This document shows, in pieces, positions 26,481-38,668 of a stretch of DNA of 64,000 nucleotides; position 1 is the first letter of the stretch, and each line of letters begins with the position of its first letter. The notes beneath the pieces were generated by a model, which was given only the letters and a program-made list of their open reading frames with translations, made no database searches and was not told where the DNA came from. The DNA lies in NCBI RefSeq assembly GCF_048773025.1, contig NC_133558.1, positions 40,148,501-40,212,500 of the forward strand. Direction: 5' to 3'. The position numbers and the translations under genes were made by a program. Origin of the DNA: Camelus bactrianus (Eukaryota; Chordata; Mammalia; Artiodactyla; Camelidae).

Positions 26481-26610
26481 TCATTCATTTAGCAGATATT
26501 TATTTAATACCCACTATATGCTAGGCACTGTTTCTGGGCAGTTGGGAAGCAGTGAAAAAAAAGAAACAAAAGTTCCTGCTCCTATGAAACTCACATTTAT
26601 AAATCTCTGA
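26481..26610. repeat. Ancient interspersed repeat, second copy
   Basis: TTCATTTAGCAGATATTTATT, ACTATATGCTAGGCACTGTT and GTTCCTGCTCCTATGAAACTC: the same pattern as at 8345-8640. Family not assigned. Confidence 0.45.
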
Positions 26611-27594
26611 TTGCCAAATTAGATCAGATTGAGATACTGATTTGGATGTTAAGAATCAGCACAGTGCTGGAATGATGGTCTCATCTTGGTTATTTACAGA
26701 AAGTCATTATCCACAGGGTTTGTGCCCAGGTCCCTATCCTTCTCTTCTTTCAGCCTTTTGGCTTCATTTGGTCATTATATTGTTAATTTGACTCATTATT
26801 AAGAAAACAGGAATGAGAATGAGAAAAGTGGTGATCTTCTGATTTTATTTCTGATGAAGTAAATACTAGTTGCTAGTAGAGTTTAGCAAAAGCTATTTCC
26901 TGAAAGGAAATAGTGGAGTTGGGGTAAATGGACTAATACAGTCCATCTCTGTGAATTTGTTGAGATGTGTCTGTGTTTATCTTGTTGGGCACCCTTTGTA
27001 TATCCAGACTTTCGCTGAAAAACATTAATGAACAATTATGTCAAGATCAAAGTGGAAACTATGGAATACTGTTCTCCAGCACATAGATACGGGATTTTTT
27101 GTTACGAAGGCAAAATTCTTTAATATAACATACATTAGACTACCTTAAGATTCCAGAGGGTCAGAGGGTGATATTGCTAGGGCAGTTTTGCTTAGAGAAA
27201 ATGTTGGAGACTGAAAGAATCTTCTTTAGCAAACCCATTTATAAATACGTCTTTAGAAAAGCAATTCTGAGTGCTTATCCCAGCCTTGTTTCCCAAAGAG
27301 CTTGAACCATATCAGTAATGATTTTGTGATTGTCTCTGATGCTGCTGCACTAATTGACCACTAGTTAAAATCAGATTATCGAGGGATGAAATTGCGAAGC
27401 AGTAAGTTAGCTTAGGAGGAAATTGACAAGCTCAGGGAGAGTCAACAAAGACTGCAGTTAAGACCCAGTGGATACTACAGAGGGCATCAGCATTCAAAAG
27501 AATCCCCAAAGATTTATTCTTTCAAACCCCCTGAAATCACTTGCGTCTTTCTGGTTTTGATAAAAACAGTTAAAATATGTAGAACTTTAAAATT

Positions 27595-27975
27595 TTGTTC
27601 AATATTCCATTTGTGCAAAAGAATATAAGGAACATATATGTAAAGTTTGGAGAGCAGGAACACTCACCCAGCCGGAGAAACAGAACACTACCAAAGCTTC
27701 AGAGCTCTTTGTGTGTTCCTCCCCTAGGTGCGTTCTCACTGCCTTCCTATCCAGAGGTCACCATTCATCTGAATTTTAGTGTTTACTGTTTCCCAGTTCT
27801 CCTTTCTAATCTCACCACGTGGGTGAGATTCACTAGGTGTCTATCACTAAACATTAGAAATGGAATTATACCCTTTGTATTTTTCTGACTTCCTCTTCTT
27901 AACTTTCTTTGTGAGATTGACCCTTGTTGATACACATAACTCCAGTTCATTTATTTTCAATACTGGGTAGTTTCT
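27595..27975 (-). repeat. Old L1M 3' UTR fragment, minus strand
   Basis: Antisense 3' UTR-like text: TATCCAGAGGTCACCATTCA, AATTTTAGTGTTTACTG, GAAATGGAATTATACCCTTT, TTGTGAGATTGACCCTTGTT. Parallel to 33050-33490. Confidence 0.6.
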
Positions 27976-27999
27976 GTTTGGTAGTGAAACTTAAAAACT

Positions 28000-30900
28000 A
28001 AACGGACAGGTTAAATAGCAGATGAGACACACCTGAAGAGAATTAGTGAACACAGATAGTAATTTTAAGAAATTAACCAGAATGCTTCAAAAAGAGGAAA
28101 AGAAGGGGGAAAATGAAAGGAAGGTTAAAAAATATAGAAAATGGAATGAAAAATCCCAGCAGAGTTCTACTGGGAATTCTAGAAGAAGTTAAAACAGAAA
28201 ATGAAGGATAATCAATACTCACAGAAATAATGGTCATAATGTTCCAGACTTGATAAAAGCCATACATGCTCCTATTCAGTCCTGAGCAGGATAAATCTAA
28301 TCTACATCTACATACAACATAGTGAAGTTGCAAAACACCTAAAACAAAAAGAAAACCTTAAAATTAACTGTAGAGGGAAAAAAATTATAACAGAAGGATA
28401 GCAGACTTTAGTAGACATAACAGTAGAAGCCAGAAGACTGTGGAATAATATCTTGAAAATGCTGAGGAGAAACAACTTTTCACTTAGAGTGCTATACCCA
28501 AATAAACTGTTTTTCAAGAGCGGTGGCAAAATACACTTTCAAACAAAAATTTTGCTGAGCTCTGGTGGGTGTGTCTTAGAAAGAAGGAAGTTGGACCAAG
28601 AAGAAAGGAGAATATAAAAAAAAAAGTAATGGTGAATAAATTGGTGAATGTGGATAAATAAGCTTTGACTATGAAATAATGATTTTTTAAAAATGACTGA
28701 TTGAGAAAGTATAAAACAAGGTAGAACTAAAATGTCAGATACGAATAACAAGCCAGGAGGCAAGTGATTTGTATGAAAGTGTTAAGATCCTTTATATTGT
28801 TCAGGAGAAGGGAGTATGTGACTTTTAATTTTAAACATTGTTAAGTCTGGTATACACGTCTGAAATGTAGTAAAAGAGTAGAATTAGAGTTTATAACTTC
28901 AAAACCAAATCAATAAAGATAGCTGATAGCTCTTGGGGAAAATAAAGGAAACTTAATCCATCAGAAAACAGGAACAGAGTGGACAGAGAAGTGGAGGAAG
29001 CAGCAGAAAAAAAAAAACTTCTAAATAGGAAATAAAAGTGAATTAATGTACATCAGTAATAACACTGTAACTCATATAAATCTTTCAGTTAAAAGACAAA
29101 GGGCACTGAATTTCTCAAAAGCCCAGTTATATGTTATTTACAAGAGACCAGAAAAGTAGAAGAGTGATACTAAGGAAATAGTAGCCGAAATAAAAGTGCT
29201 ATATTTATTTGACGTCAGACAATGTAGATTTTAGGGTGAAGGCATTATTAGAAGTAAAAAGTGATATTACATAATGAAGAAAGGTTCATTCCATCAGTAA
29301 GATGTAATTCTAAAATGATATACATGAAATGACATGGTCTCAAAATACATAAAGCAAAAATTGACAGAATTATAAGGAGAAATTGATAGATCTGTTCATA
29401 ATGGGAGATTTAAATGAACTTCTCCTAGTAGTAATTAGTAGCCATATAAGTAATTTGAACAACACAGTAAGTTTGATATAGTAAATATATATATAGAACC
29501 ATACACCTCCCAAATTAGAGAATACACATTCTCTTCAGGCACATGTAAAATATTAATAAGAATTAACCATGTACTAGGACACAAAAGAGCATATCTTAAC
29601 AAATTCTACAGTCAGTATCATACAGACCACACTTTTTTATCCATATTGCAATGTAATTTAAAATCAGTAACAAAAAGATAACTTAAAAAGTTAAAAACAT
29701 ACTTATGAATAATTTATGGATCAAAGAAAAATCATAATGGAAATTAGAAATCCTTAGATGCGATCAACTTTTAAAACACTATGTCAGACAAACCCAAACT
29801 GAGGAACATTCTACACAATACCTCACCAGTACTCTTCAAAACACTGTATGTCAAAACTTAAAGGATAAAGATAAAGCAGGACTTAGAGGTAAAATATTAG
29901 CTTTAAATGCTTTTATTAGAAAAGAAGAAAAATTAATGAGTTAAGCATTTGCTTCAGATATTTAGAAAAAAATAGAATAAATCCAAGGGATTAGAAGGAA
30001 GAAATAATAAAAAGAGCAGAATTTAGTGAAGTAGGAAATAAAAAAAAAGAATCAGCAAAATCAAAAATTGGTTTCTTGAAAATACTAATAAAGTAGACAA
30101 ACATGTATAGGACTGATCAAAAAAGAAAGAAAAGGTACAAATAAGATATTTGGAATAGTAAAGAGAATATACTTGTGAATAATTTTATGCCAGTGTTCTT
30201 GAAAACTTAAAACAAGATGAAAATTTTCCCTGAAAGGGCCAAGAATATCTAAGGTAATTTTGAAGAAGAAAGGAGAAGGGGAAGGAAAGGGAGGAAAGGT
30301 GTTCACTTTAGCAGATTTTAAGATAATGTAAAGTTACAGTAATTAAAGCAGCATAGTAATATGTCTGGAGAAAACTCCAATTCAAAAAGATCTATGCACC
30401 CCAGTGTTCAGAGTGGCGCTATTTACAAAAGCTAAGGCGTGGAAACAACCCCAATGTCCATCTACAGATGACTGGATAGAGAAGTTGTGGTATATATAAA
30501 TAATAGAATAATACTCAGCCATAAAAAAGAATGAAATAATGGTATTTGCAACATCATGGATGGACCTAGAGATTATCATACTAAGCGAAGTAAGTCAGAC
30601 AGAGAAAGACAAATATCATATGATATCACTTACATGCAGAATCTAAAAAAATGAGACAAATGAACTTATTTACAAAACAGAAACAGACTCTCAGACATAG
30701 AAAGCAAACTTATGGTTACCAAAGGGGAAAGGGGTGGAGGAGGGATAAATTAGGGTTTGAGATTAACACACACAAACTGCTACATATAAAATAGATGGTA
30801 TAGCACAGGTAACTGTATTCAGTATCTTATGATAACCTATAATGAAAAAGAGTACGTATATATGTGTATAATTGGATCACTGTGCTGTACACCAGAAACT

Positions 30901-31320
30901 AACACAATGTTACTTCAATTAAAAAGGAAAGCTGCGTGGTAAAGGCAGAAGACTAGGCAAATCAGGGAAACAGTGCAGATCTCAAAAAGAGATGTGGATA
31001 CGTATGAAAACTTCATATGTGACTAAAGTAACGAATTGGTGGGGGAAAGGACGGACTGTTCACTAAATGGTGCTGGGGAAATTGGCTGACCTTATGAACG
31101 AAAGGTGAAAGTGGGTCTGTATTTCATAGGGTACCAAAAATAAATCCTAAACAGATTAAAGAGCCAAATGTGAAAAGCAAACCTTCTTAACTTTTGGAAG
31201 AAAATATCGGAAGATATCTTTATGAATTTGGGGTAGGAAAGAACTGATAAACAAGAGAGGGAAAGCGCAAATCCTAAAGGGGAAGATTAAATATTTTAAC
31301 TTTTAATACGTTAACCGAAA
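28000..31320 (+). repeat. Old L1M/HAL1-like element, plus strand, long but broken
   Basis: Sense-strand LINE sequence in order. First an ORF1-like part (GAAGCCAGAAGACTGTGGAA near 28428, AGAGTGCTATACCCAAATAA near 28486). Then an ORF2-like part (GCAGGACTTAGAGGTAAAAT near 29876, GGAAATAAAAAAAAAGAATCAG near 30034, TTGGTTTCTTGAAAATACTA near 30068), and after an interruption TTCACTAAATGGTGCTGGGG near 31058 and AGAAAATATCGGAAGATATC near 31199. Stops are frequent. A younger L1 tail is inserted at 30360-30927. Confidence 0.65.
30360..30927 (+). repeat. Younger L1 3' end, plus strand
   Basis: Contains GTGGAAACAACCCCAATGTC, CATCATGGATGGACCTAGAG, TATGGTTACCAAAGGGGAAA and TGTGCTGTACACCAGAAACT, ending in an A-rich tail. 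It cuts an older L1 copy. Imperfect flanking repeats at 30345-30359 and 30928-30942 (12 of 15 positions) may be its target-site duplication. Confidence 0.8.
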
Positions 31321-33049
31321 AAGGATTGGCACCCTGCCAGTGGGGTGACTCAGCCATGAGTGTAATTCCACTTCCATATATCCATGCACACACACACACA
31401 TCTCATACATTCCTTGAAGAAACTCTTACCTGTGTGCACAAGAAGACACTTGTTTGTAATCACAAAACAGCAGTAACAATCCAAATGTCCCGTTGGTATA
31501 TTTATACATTGAAATATTTTATAGACTTTACGCAACTAAACTAGATTTATCTGTCCATTGAATGTTCCTGCAGCCTGGTTTAATGTTTGTTGTAGATGTT
31601 AATATTGTTGGCCAAATATTCCTTCTTTTGGTCACAGAGCAAGGTAGCCCTCTCCTACTCCCTTTGAAGTTAGGTGAGACCCTGTGACTTGCCTTAGCTA
31701 ATAAAAAAATGTGAGCAAAGTGATGTGTGTTGCTTTGGGGGAAGAGTCTTAAGAGCCAGTTCACTCTCTTCTCACTGCTGCTGTGATTAAGGAAGCACAT
31801 GTCACTACAAAGCCTCCGTCACAAGGTTCCCTGAGTGATACGGTGCTCAGAGCCACCTTGCTGATCATCAGTGAATGCATAGGGTGGGTGAAAAATAAAT
31901 GTGTGCTATTTAAGCACCTGGGAGAATGGAGACTGTTACTGCAGCCTAAGGCTGCCTACAGTATGATTTTATGTCTCAGCTCAGTTTACTGTGTATCTTA
32001 TGCCACTTCCTTAAGTTCTCTCTTCCAAATCACAGAATACTTCCCCTTTTCCCCTTTTCCATGAAATAGAGGTACCATGACTTAGCCTCTAAACATAGTC
32101 CTTTATCTCTTCTCCTTTCGAAATCATGGAGGACTTGTCTCTAAGCCCCTTCTCTGCCAGGAAACTGTCCCCACAGGTTATTTCATGAATGTTTTTGCTT
32201 GTTGCTTTGGAGTTAAGCTTCATAGTCAAGGGATTCATCTGCAGAAAATCCATCCCCTCTCCCTTCTTCATTTCCTTTCTCTCTCCTTTATCTGTGGATG
32301 GCTGTTCTCATCTGCAGGAAACAAAGCAAGTAGTGAAGGTATATAAGATGAGGGCTCAAGTACAGGCATGCCCAACTTTGGAAAATAAACACGTTGCTTA
32401 GAAGATATGTGGAACATTATTTTCCACATCATTAGAAAGTAAGAAATGTTTTGGCATGATAGTAGTACTTCTCACCTTCTCTCTTTTCACAGAATATATT
32501 ATTACTGAAAATACAGTATGTATCTAATGAGAAATTGTCTTTTTTTAATCCACTTAAAAATCGTGTAAAGTAAGCTGCAAGTCTTGAATGAGAGTAGCTA
32601 AGGTTAATTGTAGATTTGGGGAAAATAACTTAAATGTCTGAAGAAAACCCCAGCACCAGTAAATGCACGAAAAAGGTCCCAAGGGACTTAAAAGGCCCTC
32701 ACCTCTTATCATTCTCTTCTCAGTGTTTAGAGAATTTACATCATTTTTGGACAGCTATCATTTTGTGGAAACCCTAGACTTTTATAAATGAACAGGTTGA
32801 TGTATATAGACAGACTCAGAATCAAAACAGCTGGTGTTTCAAAATACAGCAGTTCATGAACAAAGAGACAAGCATATGTGTTGAAATGCTCAGAATAGTA
32901 AACAAATAAAAATGGGAAATGAATCATGCCTGAAGGCAACTGTATATTCTGAAAAGGGATTAATACCATGTCCTGGGTTGTTTTCCTGCTTTGTGAATTC
33001 TGAAATACTGAATCTATATATATCAAGCTACTTTAAACAAATTAAGTGT

Positions 33050-33490
33050 AATAAATATGTACACTTTAGAGAATACTGATAAAACATGTGTCTGTGTACC
33101 TATTGCCTAGCTTGAGAATAGAACAAGACCTGTAGTTTTGCGGCCCCTCCAAGATTTCATCTCCCCTCTTCCCAGACAGATAATCCTGGATTTAGTGTAA
33201 TAATTCCCTGAATTTCCTTTTTAGTTTTGTGTTTATGCATGTATTCCTAAACAGAGTAAATTTTTAGTTTTGCCTTTTTAAAAACCTTTGTGTAAATGAA
33301 CTCATACACCATATTTTTCTGTGTCTTGTTTTTTTCACTCAATATTGTTTTTTGATTCACTCATTTGTATATAGCTGTAGTTCATTAATCTCAATTACTG
33401 TGTGGTTTCCCATTGTAGTAATATTTCGCAGTGTATTTATGCATTCTGTATTTTATAGTATATCATGTTTCTTTATAATAAAATTCTTTA
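33050..33490 (-). repeat. Old L1M 3' UTR fragment, minus strand
   Basis: TACCTATTGCCTAGCTTGAG, TTTATGCATGTATTCCTAAAC, AAATGAACTCATACACCATA, TTTCACTCAATATTG and CTGTAGTTCATTAATCTCAA match antisense L1M 3' UTR. It lies only 210 bp upstream of the BTBD9 exon. Confidence 0.65.
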
Positions 33491-33702
33491 GGACTGATTA
33501 CTATATGTGGTTTGGTTCATTCCAACCTTAGGCTCAACTTTTTAAAAAGCTATTGGGTGTGGAAAATGTGTTCATGACTTGAGATAATCAAGATGCTCTA
33601 ATTCTGTTTTATCGTTGATAGTAATTAATTTTGTTCATAGCACACTATTGGGATATATTTGGCTTCTTTATCTTGATGCTGAATCTTGTGTTGGATTCAC
33701 AG

Positions 33703-33892
33703 TTCCCATGGAGAATGTTGCAACAATTGCCGATTGTGCCAGTGTGATTGAAGGAGTCAGTCAGAGCCGAAATGCCTTGTTGAACGGGGACACCAAGAAT
33801 TATGATTGGGATTCTGGCTACACATGTCATCAGCTAGGAAGTGGTGCAATTGTGGTTCAGCTGGCACAGCCATACATGATCGGGTCAATACG
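33703..33892 (+). CDS. BTBD9: BTBD9 internal exon (linker and start of second F5/8C domain)
   Basis: A 190-nt internal exon. It starts with TT, completing the valine split by the preceding intron, then encodes 62 residues from PMENVATIADCASVIEG to QLAQPYMIGSI, and ends with CG of a split arginine codon before GTAAG (phase 2). The segment from SRNALLNGDTKNYDWDSGYT onward is the start of the second discoidin-like domain. The expected continuation of the mammalian protein (LLLWDCDD...) must lie in an exon not seen in this window. Frame and length arithmetic (1+108+1, then 2+186+2) make the two exons a continuous coding segment of 99 complete codons plus the bases shared at each end. The sequence appears nearly identical to the human protein as I remember it, as expected for a conserved gene. 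Confidence 0.95.
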
Positions 33893-34557
33893 GTAAGAAG
33901 ATTCCTTTTCATTCATTCCTTTTAAAATGGAACACACGTGCAATTATGTTTTGATACATTGATGATCCCAGCAATTTCAGTGAAGATACTCTTCTGTTCT
34001 TTGCTCTAAATATCAAGAAGGGGGATGGAAAGGAAGGGACAAAGATGTACAAGGTGCTTGTTTGGATTTTCTGGTGAGGAGATGCACCAAAATTAGACTG
34101 GTGGAGGGACTGGATTAGGCCTGTGGAGGAAGAGGACTAGGGCCTCACCCTGGATATAGCTTACCTCCTAGTCAAGTCTCACTTTGTATTGGCTAGGGAC
34201 TTAACAGGATAATGTCAAAAGAGGTTATACAGAGTCAAAAATCATTTTCAGCTTTAATAAATGACTGTATATTAACCAAACAGATCTGAATATGAGACCT
34301 GGTTCTAAAAGGTCTTTTTAATATTAGTCTTCATGTCTTGGATTTTGGTTGTGGTTTTCATTATGTTTTGCTTTGTTTTGTTTTATGAAGGGAACTTTAA
34401 CCCAATATTGCTTGATTTGTATGATCATATAATTGTAAAATGTGAGACTGGTGACATCCCCCAGGGGATTTACTTTAGTTCAGGAGAGCCATCTGGGTCT
34501 TGAATAGGCTGCCTTTTTTGTTTTTTTAAGGTTCTAAGAAGGTCTCTGAAAGACTAA

Positions 34558-34559
34558 TG

Positions 34560-34595
<36 letters not shown>
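34558..34595. repeat. (TG)n microsatellite
   Basis: About 18 uninterrupted TG units followed by TACATATATA. Confidence 0.95.
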
Positions 34596-34597
<2 letters not shown>

Positions 34598-35589
34598 ATA
34601 TATATTTTAATGTACATATTTTACATTGTATCTTAGCCTGCCAGGAATAGACATGTTGGTAAGACAAGGCTGCCTTCCCCCCATCATGCTCCACCACATT
34701 TGCTTTATTGTTTCCTGTTCTCACTTTAAAGTGAGTATGTGTAAAGAAAAAAATAGCACCAAAAAATAAGGTAGTAGGATTCTAATAGACAAAGGTTTAC
34801 TGATGTTAGGCTAATAACTACAGAGGTTAATGCTGCTTGTCGGTTCCCTGGGGTACCCAGACAGGTGATGCTGGATTTCTTGGAGAATTCAGACTTTGAA
34901 TTTCTTTATTTAAATTGTCAGTCTGTTTTCATAAAGGGCCACATACAGGCTGAGTACCACAGGCAACAAATCACAGATAGAGAAGCTTGAGTTCATACTG
35001 CAGGCCAGACAACTCACTTTGTGCTTAGGAAGGGAGAGGAGACAGGCCACAATCAGTCTGGACAAACTACCAGTGCAAACAGACTTCCATCAGATAGCAA
35101 ACAACACCCGCTCCTTGCTTCTTCTGAGCTGTGTGCATTAACTGAAGTAATTATAAGCTATCTATGTAATAAGCCATTCTAGAATTTTTGTCATAAATGG
35201 TGTGAAACTTCTCTGAATATTTCCCATTATAGTCTTTTTCTCTTCACTTTGAAAATCTGGAAAACAGTTGTCCTCCTCTTGTCTTATAGTCTCCACAATT
35301 TCTTGAAGTCTACCAGTCGTGTCTCGAGATTACATCTGCGATTTCTTTCAGCAGGCTTGGTGTGTAACTCACCTAAGCAGGGGACTTGAAATCATTTCAA
35401 TTGACTAGATACTCTCTTTCTCTCACCTCACCTATCTGGGGCTTCACTTTTCTCTTTATTGTGTTTGTTCTGCCATTTCTGATTTGAAGACCAGTCTTCT
35501 TGCCAGTGAAGATGGAAGCAGGCTGGCAGCTTAGCACCTCTGCCCACTCTCTTCTAATATCCCGTGTCTCTGTCTACTTAGCCACACGT

Positions 35590-36300
35590 CCCCCCTCCCC
35601 CCTCCCCTAGCCACCTAACAATGTTCCATGTGCATCTAGAATTCCATTTTCCTGCCCTTTCCCTGCTCACGTTGCCTCATGCCGTGATTTCCTGCCCATC
35701 TCTCCATCTGCTGAGCCAGAAACATGGGAGTCTTCCTAAATTCCTTCCTTTCCCTCACCTCGCCCACTCAGCCAGTGAGCTGGCAGTACCAGCTCCTACA
35801 TATCTACAAATCCTTCCTCTCTTCCCCATCTCCACTGCCCTTACCACAGTTGTACCTTTGTCATGCCCCTTCCTAAGAGGATTCATGGATACTGTTTGCC
35901 TTCAGGAGGAAATTCAGACAGAGAGGCATTAAGAATGACCTGACTACGGCCTTGTCTCCTGCCTCTCCGCCCACCCCTACACGTGCTGTTTCAGCCTGCA
36001 GGTATCCAGCTACTTGCAGTTTGGCACGTGTGTCTCCCCTCTCTTACCCCGTGCCTTCAGCTCTGAACATACTGTTCTCATTGCATGTGTCTCTCACCAC
36101 CTTCTCATTGCCCATTTTTACCTGGCTTTAAAACCCTTTGAAGACTCCATTGCCTCTGGCATTGCTTCCCTAACCTTCTGTTACCTCCTGGACTGATTTA
36201 GACTTCTCCTCTTCAATGATCCCACATGTTCTGTATGTAATTCCTGTCAGAGCATTTGTCATGCTTGTATTATAATTGTTTACTTGCTGCCTCCTCCCAG
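35590..36300 (+). repeat. L2 LINE portion
   Basis: GAAACATGGGAGTCTTCCTA, CCAGTGAGCTGGCAGTACCA, TCTCCACTGCCCTTACCACA and CTGCCTCTCCGCCCACCCCT follow the L2 consensus order, with gaps. It abuts the minisatellite after a 140-bp spacer. Confidence 0.7.
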
Positions 36301-36440
36301 CCTCACCTGGTGCAGAAGCCTTTGGCAACTCAGAATAAGTGTCCCTTGACAGATTGAAAGTGCAGATGAGGTAGTCTATCAAGACAGAAGGGGAAATTAT
36401 AGTGAGTACAGCAGGAGATCTAGAATTTTAGATCCAGCAG

Positions 36441-38668
36441 GGACCTCATGAGATGGGCTTCTACCTTTCATTGCCCCCCTGCACTCTGTCCCTATCCCTC
36501 CTGGACACTCTGTGGGGTCCCATACCTGAGGTGGGGTCTCCGCTTCATTGCCCCTCTGAACTCTCTGTCCCTGTCCCTCCTGGACCCTCTGTGGGAGGCA
36601 TTAAGGGAGACCCCCACTCAGGGACACCACAGATGGTCCAGGAGGGACAGGGACAGACAGAGCGCAAGTTGCAATGAAGCGGAGACCCCTCTTCAGGGAC
36701 AGGACACCACAGAATGTCCAAAGGACAGGGACAGACACAGTGCCGGGGGGGGGGAATAAAGGGGAGAACCCACCTCAGGGTTGGGTCCCTGAGGTTGGGT
36801 CTCCCTTTCATTGCCCCCCTGCACTCTCTCTGTCCCTGTCAAACCTGGTTTTCTGTGGGGTCCATTCCATGAGGTGGTGGTCTCCCTTTCATCGTCCTCC
36901 TGCACTCTGTCTATCCCGATTCCTCCTGGACCCTCTGTGGGGTCCCATCCCTGAGCTGGGGTCTCCCGTTAATTGCCCCACTGCACCCTGTCCCTGTCCC
37001 TACTGGACCCTCTGTGGGGTCCAATCCCTGCGTGGGGTCTCCCCTTAAATGCCCCCATGCACTCGGTCTGTCCCTGTCATTATGGACCTTCTATGGGATC
37101 CCGTCCCTCAGGTGGGGTCTCTCCTTCATTGCCCCCTGCACTCTACCTGTCCCTGACCCTCCTGGACCCCATGAGGGGTCCTTGAGGTGGGTTCTCCCCT
37201 TTATTGCCCCCCTGCACTCTGTCTGTCCCTCTTCCTCTTGGACCCTCTGTGGGGTCCCATCAATGAGGTGGGGGTCTCCCTTTCATTACACCCTTCACTC
37301 TTTCCCTGTCCCTCCTTGAACCTCTGTGGGGTCCTGTCCCTGAGGTGGGGTCTCACGTTCAATGCCCCCTTGCACTCTGTCTGTCCCTATCCTCCTAGAC
37401 CCTCTGTGGGGTCCTGTACCTGAGATGGGGTCTCCTCTTCATGCCTCCCTGCACTCTATCTGTCCCAGTCCCTCCTGGACCCTCTGTGGGGTCCCATCCC
37501 TGAGGTTGGGGTCTCCCTTTCATTACATCCTGAACTCTGTCCCTGTCCCTAGCAGACCCTCTGTGCGGTTCCATCCCTGAGGTGGGGTCTCTTTTCATTG
37601 CCCCCCTTCAATCCAGCTGTCGCTGTCCATTCTGGACCCTCTGTGGGGTCCCTGAGTTGGGGTCTCCCCTTCATTGACCCCTGCACACTGCCTGTCCCTA
37701 TCCTCCTGGAAACTCTTTGGGGTCCCGTCCCTGAGGTGGGGTCTCCCGTTCATTGCCTCCTGCACTCTGTCTGCCCCTGTCCCTCCTGGACCCTCTGTGG
37801 TGACCCTCAGTTGGGGTTTCCCCTTCAATGCCACACTGCACTCTGTTTGTCCCTGTCCCTCCTGGACCCTCTGTGGTGTCCCTGAGTTGGGGTGTCCCAT
37901 TCGTTGCCCCCCTGCACTCTGTCTGTCCCTGTCCCTCCTAGACCCTCTGTGGGTTCCCATCCTTGATGTGGGGTCTCCCCTTCATTGCCCCCCTGCATTC
38001 CGTCTGTCCCAGTCTTCCTGGACCCTCTGTGGTGTCCCTAAGGTTGGATCTCCTTTTCATTGCCCCCTTGCAGTCTATCCGTCTCTTTCCTCCTGGACAC
38101 TGTTTGGGCTCCCGTAGCTGAGGTGAGGTTTCCCTTTCACTGCCCCCCTGGACTGTGATTGTCCCTGTCATCCTGGACCGTCTGTGGGGTACCGCCCCTG
38201 AGGTGGGGTCTCCCCTACATGGCCCCACTGCACTCTGCTTGTCCCTGTCTTCCTGGACCCCCTGTGGGGTCTCGTCTCTAAGATAGGGTCTTCCCTTAAT
38301 TGCCCCCCTGCACTCTATCTGTAAATGACCTTCCGGACCCTCTGTGGGGACCCGTCCCTGATGTGGGGTCTCCCATTCACTGCCTCCCTGCACTCTGTCT
38401 GTCCGTGTCCCTCCTGCACCTCTGTGGGGACCAGTCCTTGAGGTGGGGTCTCCCCTTCGTTGCCCCCCTGCACTCTGTCTGTCCCTGTCCTCATGGTCCC
38501 CCTGTGGGCTCCTGTCCCTGAGGTGGGGGGGTCCCCTTTATTGCCCCCCTGCACTATGATTGTCCCTGTCCTCCTGGACCCTCTGTGGGGTCCCTTCCCT
38601 GAGGTGGGGTCTCCCCTTCATTGCCCCCCTGCGCTTCATCTGTCCCTGTCCCTCCTGGACCCCACTCA
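36441..38668. repeat. Minisatellite, about 28 units of about 80 bp
   Basis: Tandem units built on TGGACCCTCTGTGGGGTCCC, TGAGGTGGGGTCTCCCCTTC, ATTGCCCCCCTGCACTCTGT and CTGTCCCTGTCCCTCC. The unit length varies between about 74 and 82 bp, averaging near 79.5. The unit is not a multiple of three, so the many short open frames it produces (peptides like SWTLCGVPSLRWG) rotate frame from unit to unit and are not coding. Two-plus units at 36595-36780 are inverted relative to the rest. Single-base and 2-3 base differences among units indicate an old and active array. Confidence 0.95.
36595..36780 (-). repeat. Inverted segment inside the minisatellite
   Basis: About 186 bp in which the unit reads on the opposite strand (CAGGAGGGACAGGGACAGAC, GGGGAGAACCCACCTCAGGG). 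Normal-orientation units flank it on both sides. Confidence 0.9.

Larger units (their letters stand above)
1127..33702 (+). other. BTBD9: BTBD9 intron (32.6 kb, complete)
   Basis: Complete intron between the two exons: GTAAGT donor at 1127, acceptor ...TTGGATTCACAG ending at 33702, phase 1 (splits a valine codon G|TT). It holds mostly old L1, L2 and MIR repeats and one camelid SINE, listed separately. The stretches 1127-3400, 5120-6120, 6900-8340, 14920-16040, 18460-20220, 20560-21830, 21990-26480 and 31320-33050 show no gene or recognisable structure to me beyond simple low-complexity tracts. A short CpG-containing blip at 7285-7400 has no supported function. Confidence 0.9.

Noticed and set aside
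36441-38668. Many overlapping frames with SWTLCGVPSLRWG-like repeats
   Set aside because: The unit length is not a multiple of three, so the peptides come from a minisatellite in rotating frames.
36441-38668. A possible CRISPR-like array
   Set aside because: Units are contiguous with no unique spacers, the genome is mammalian, and the whole period is repeated.
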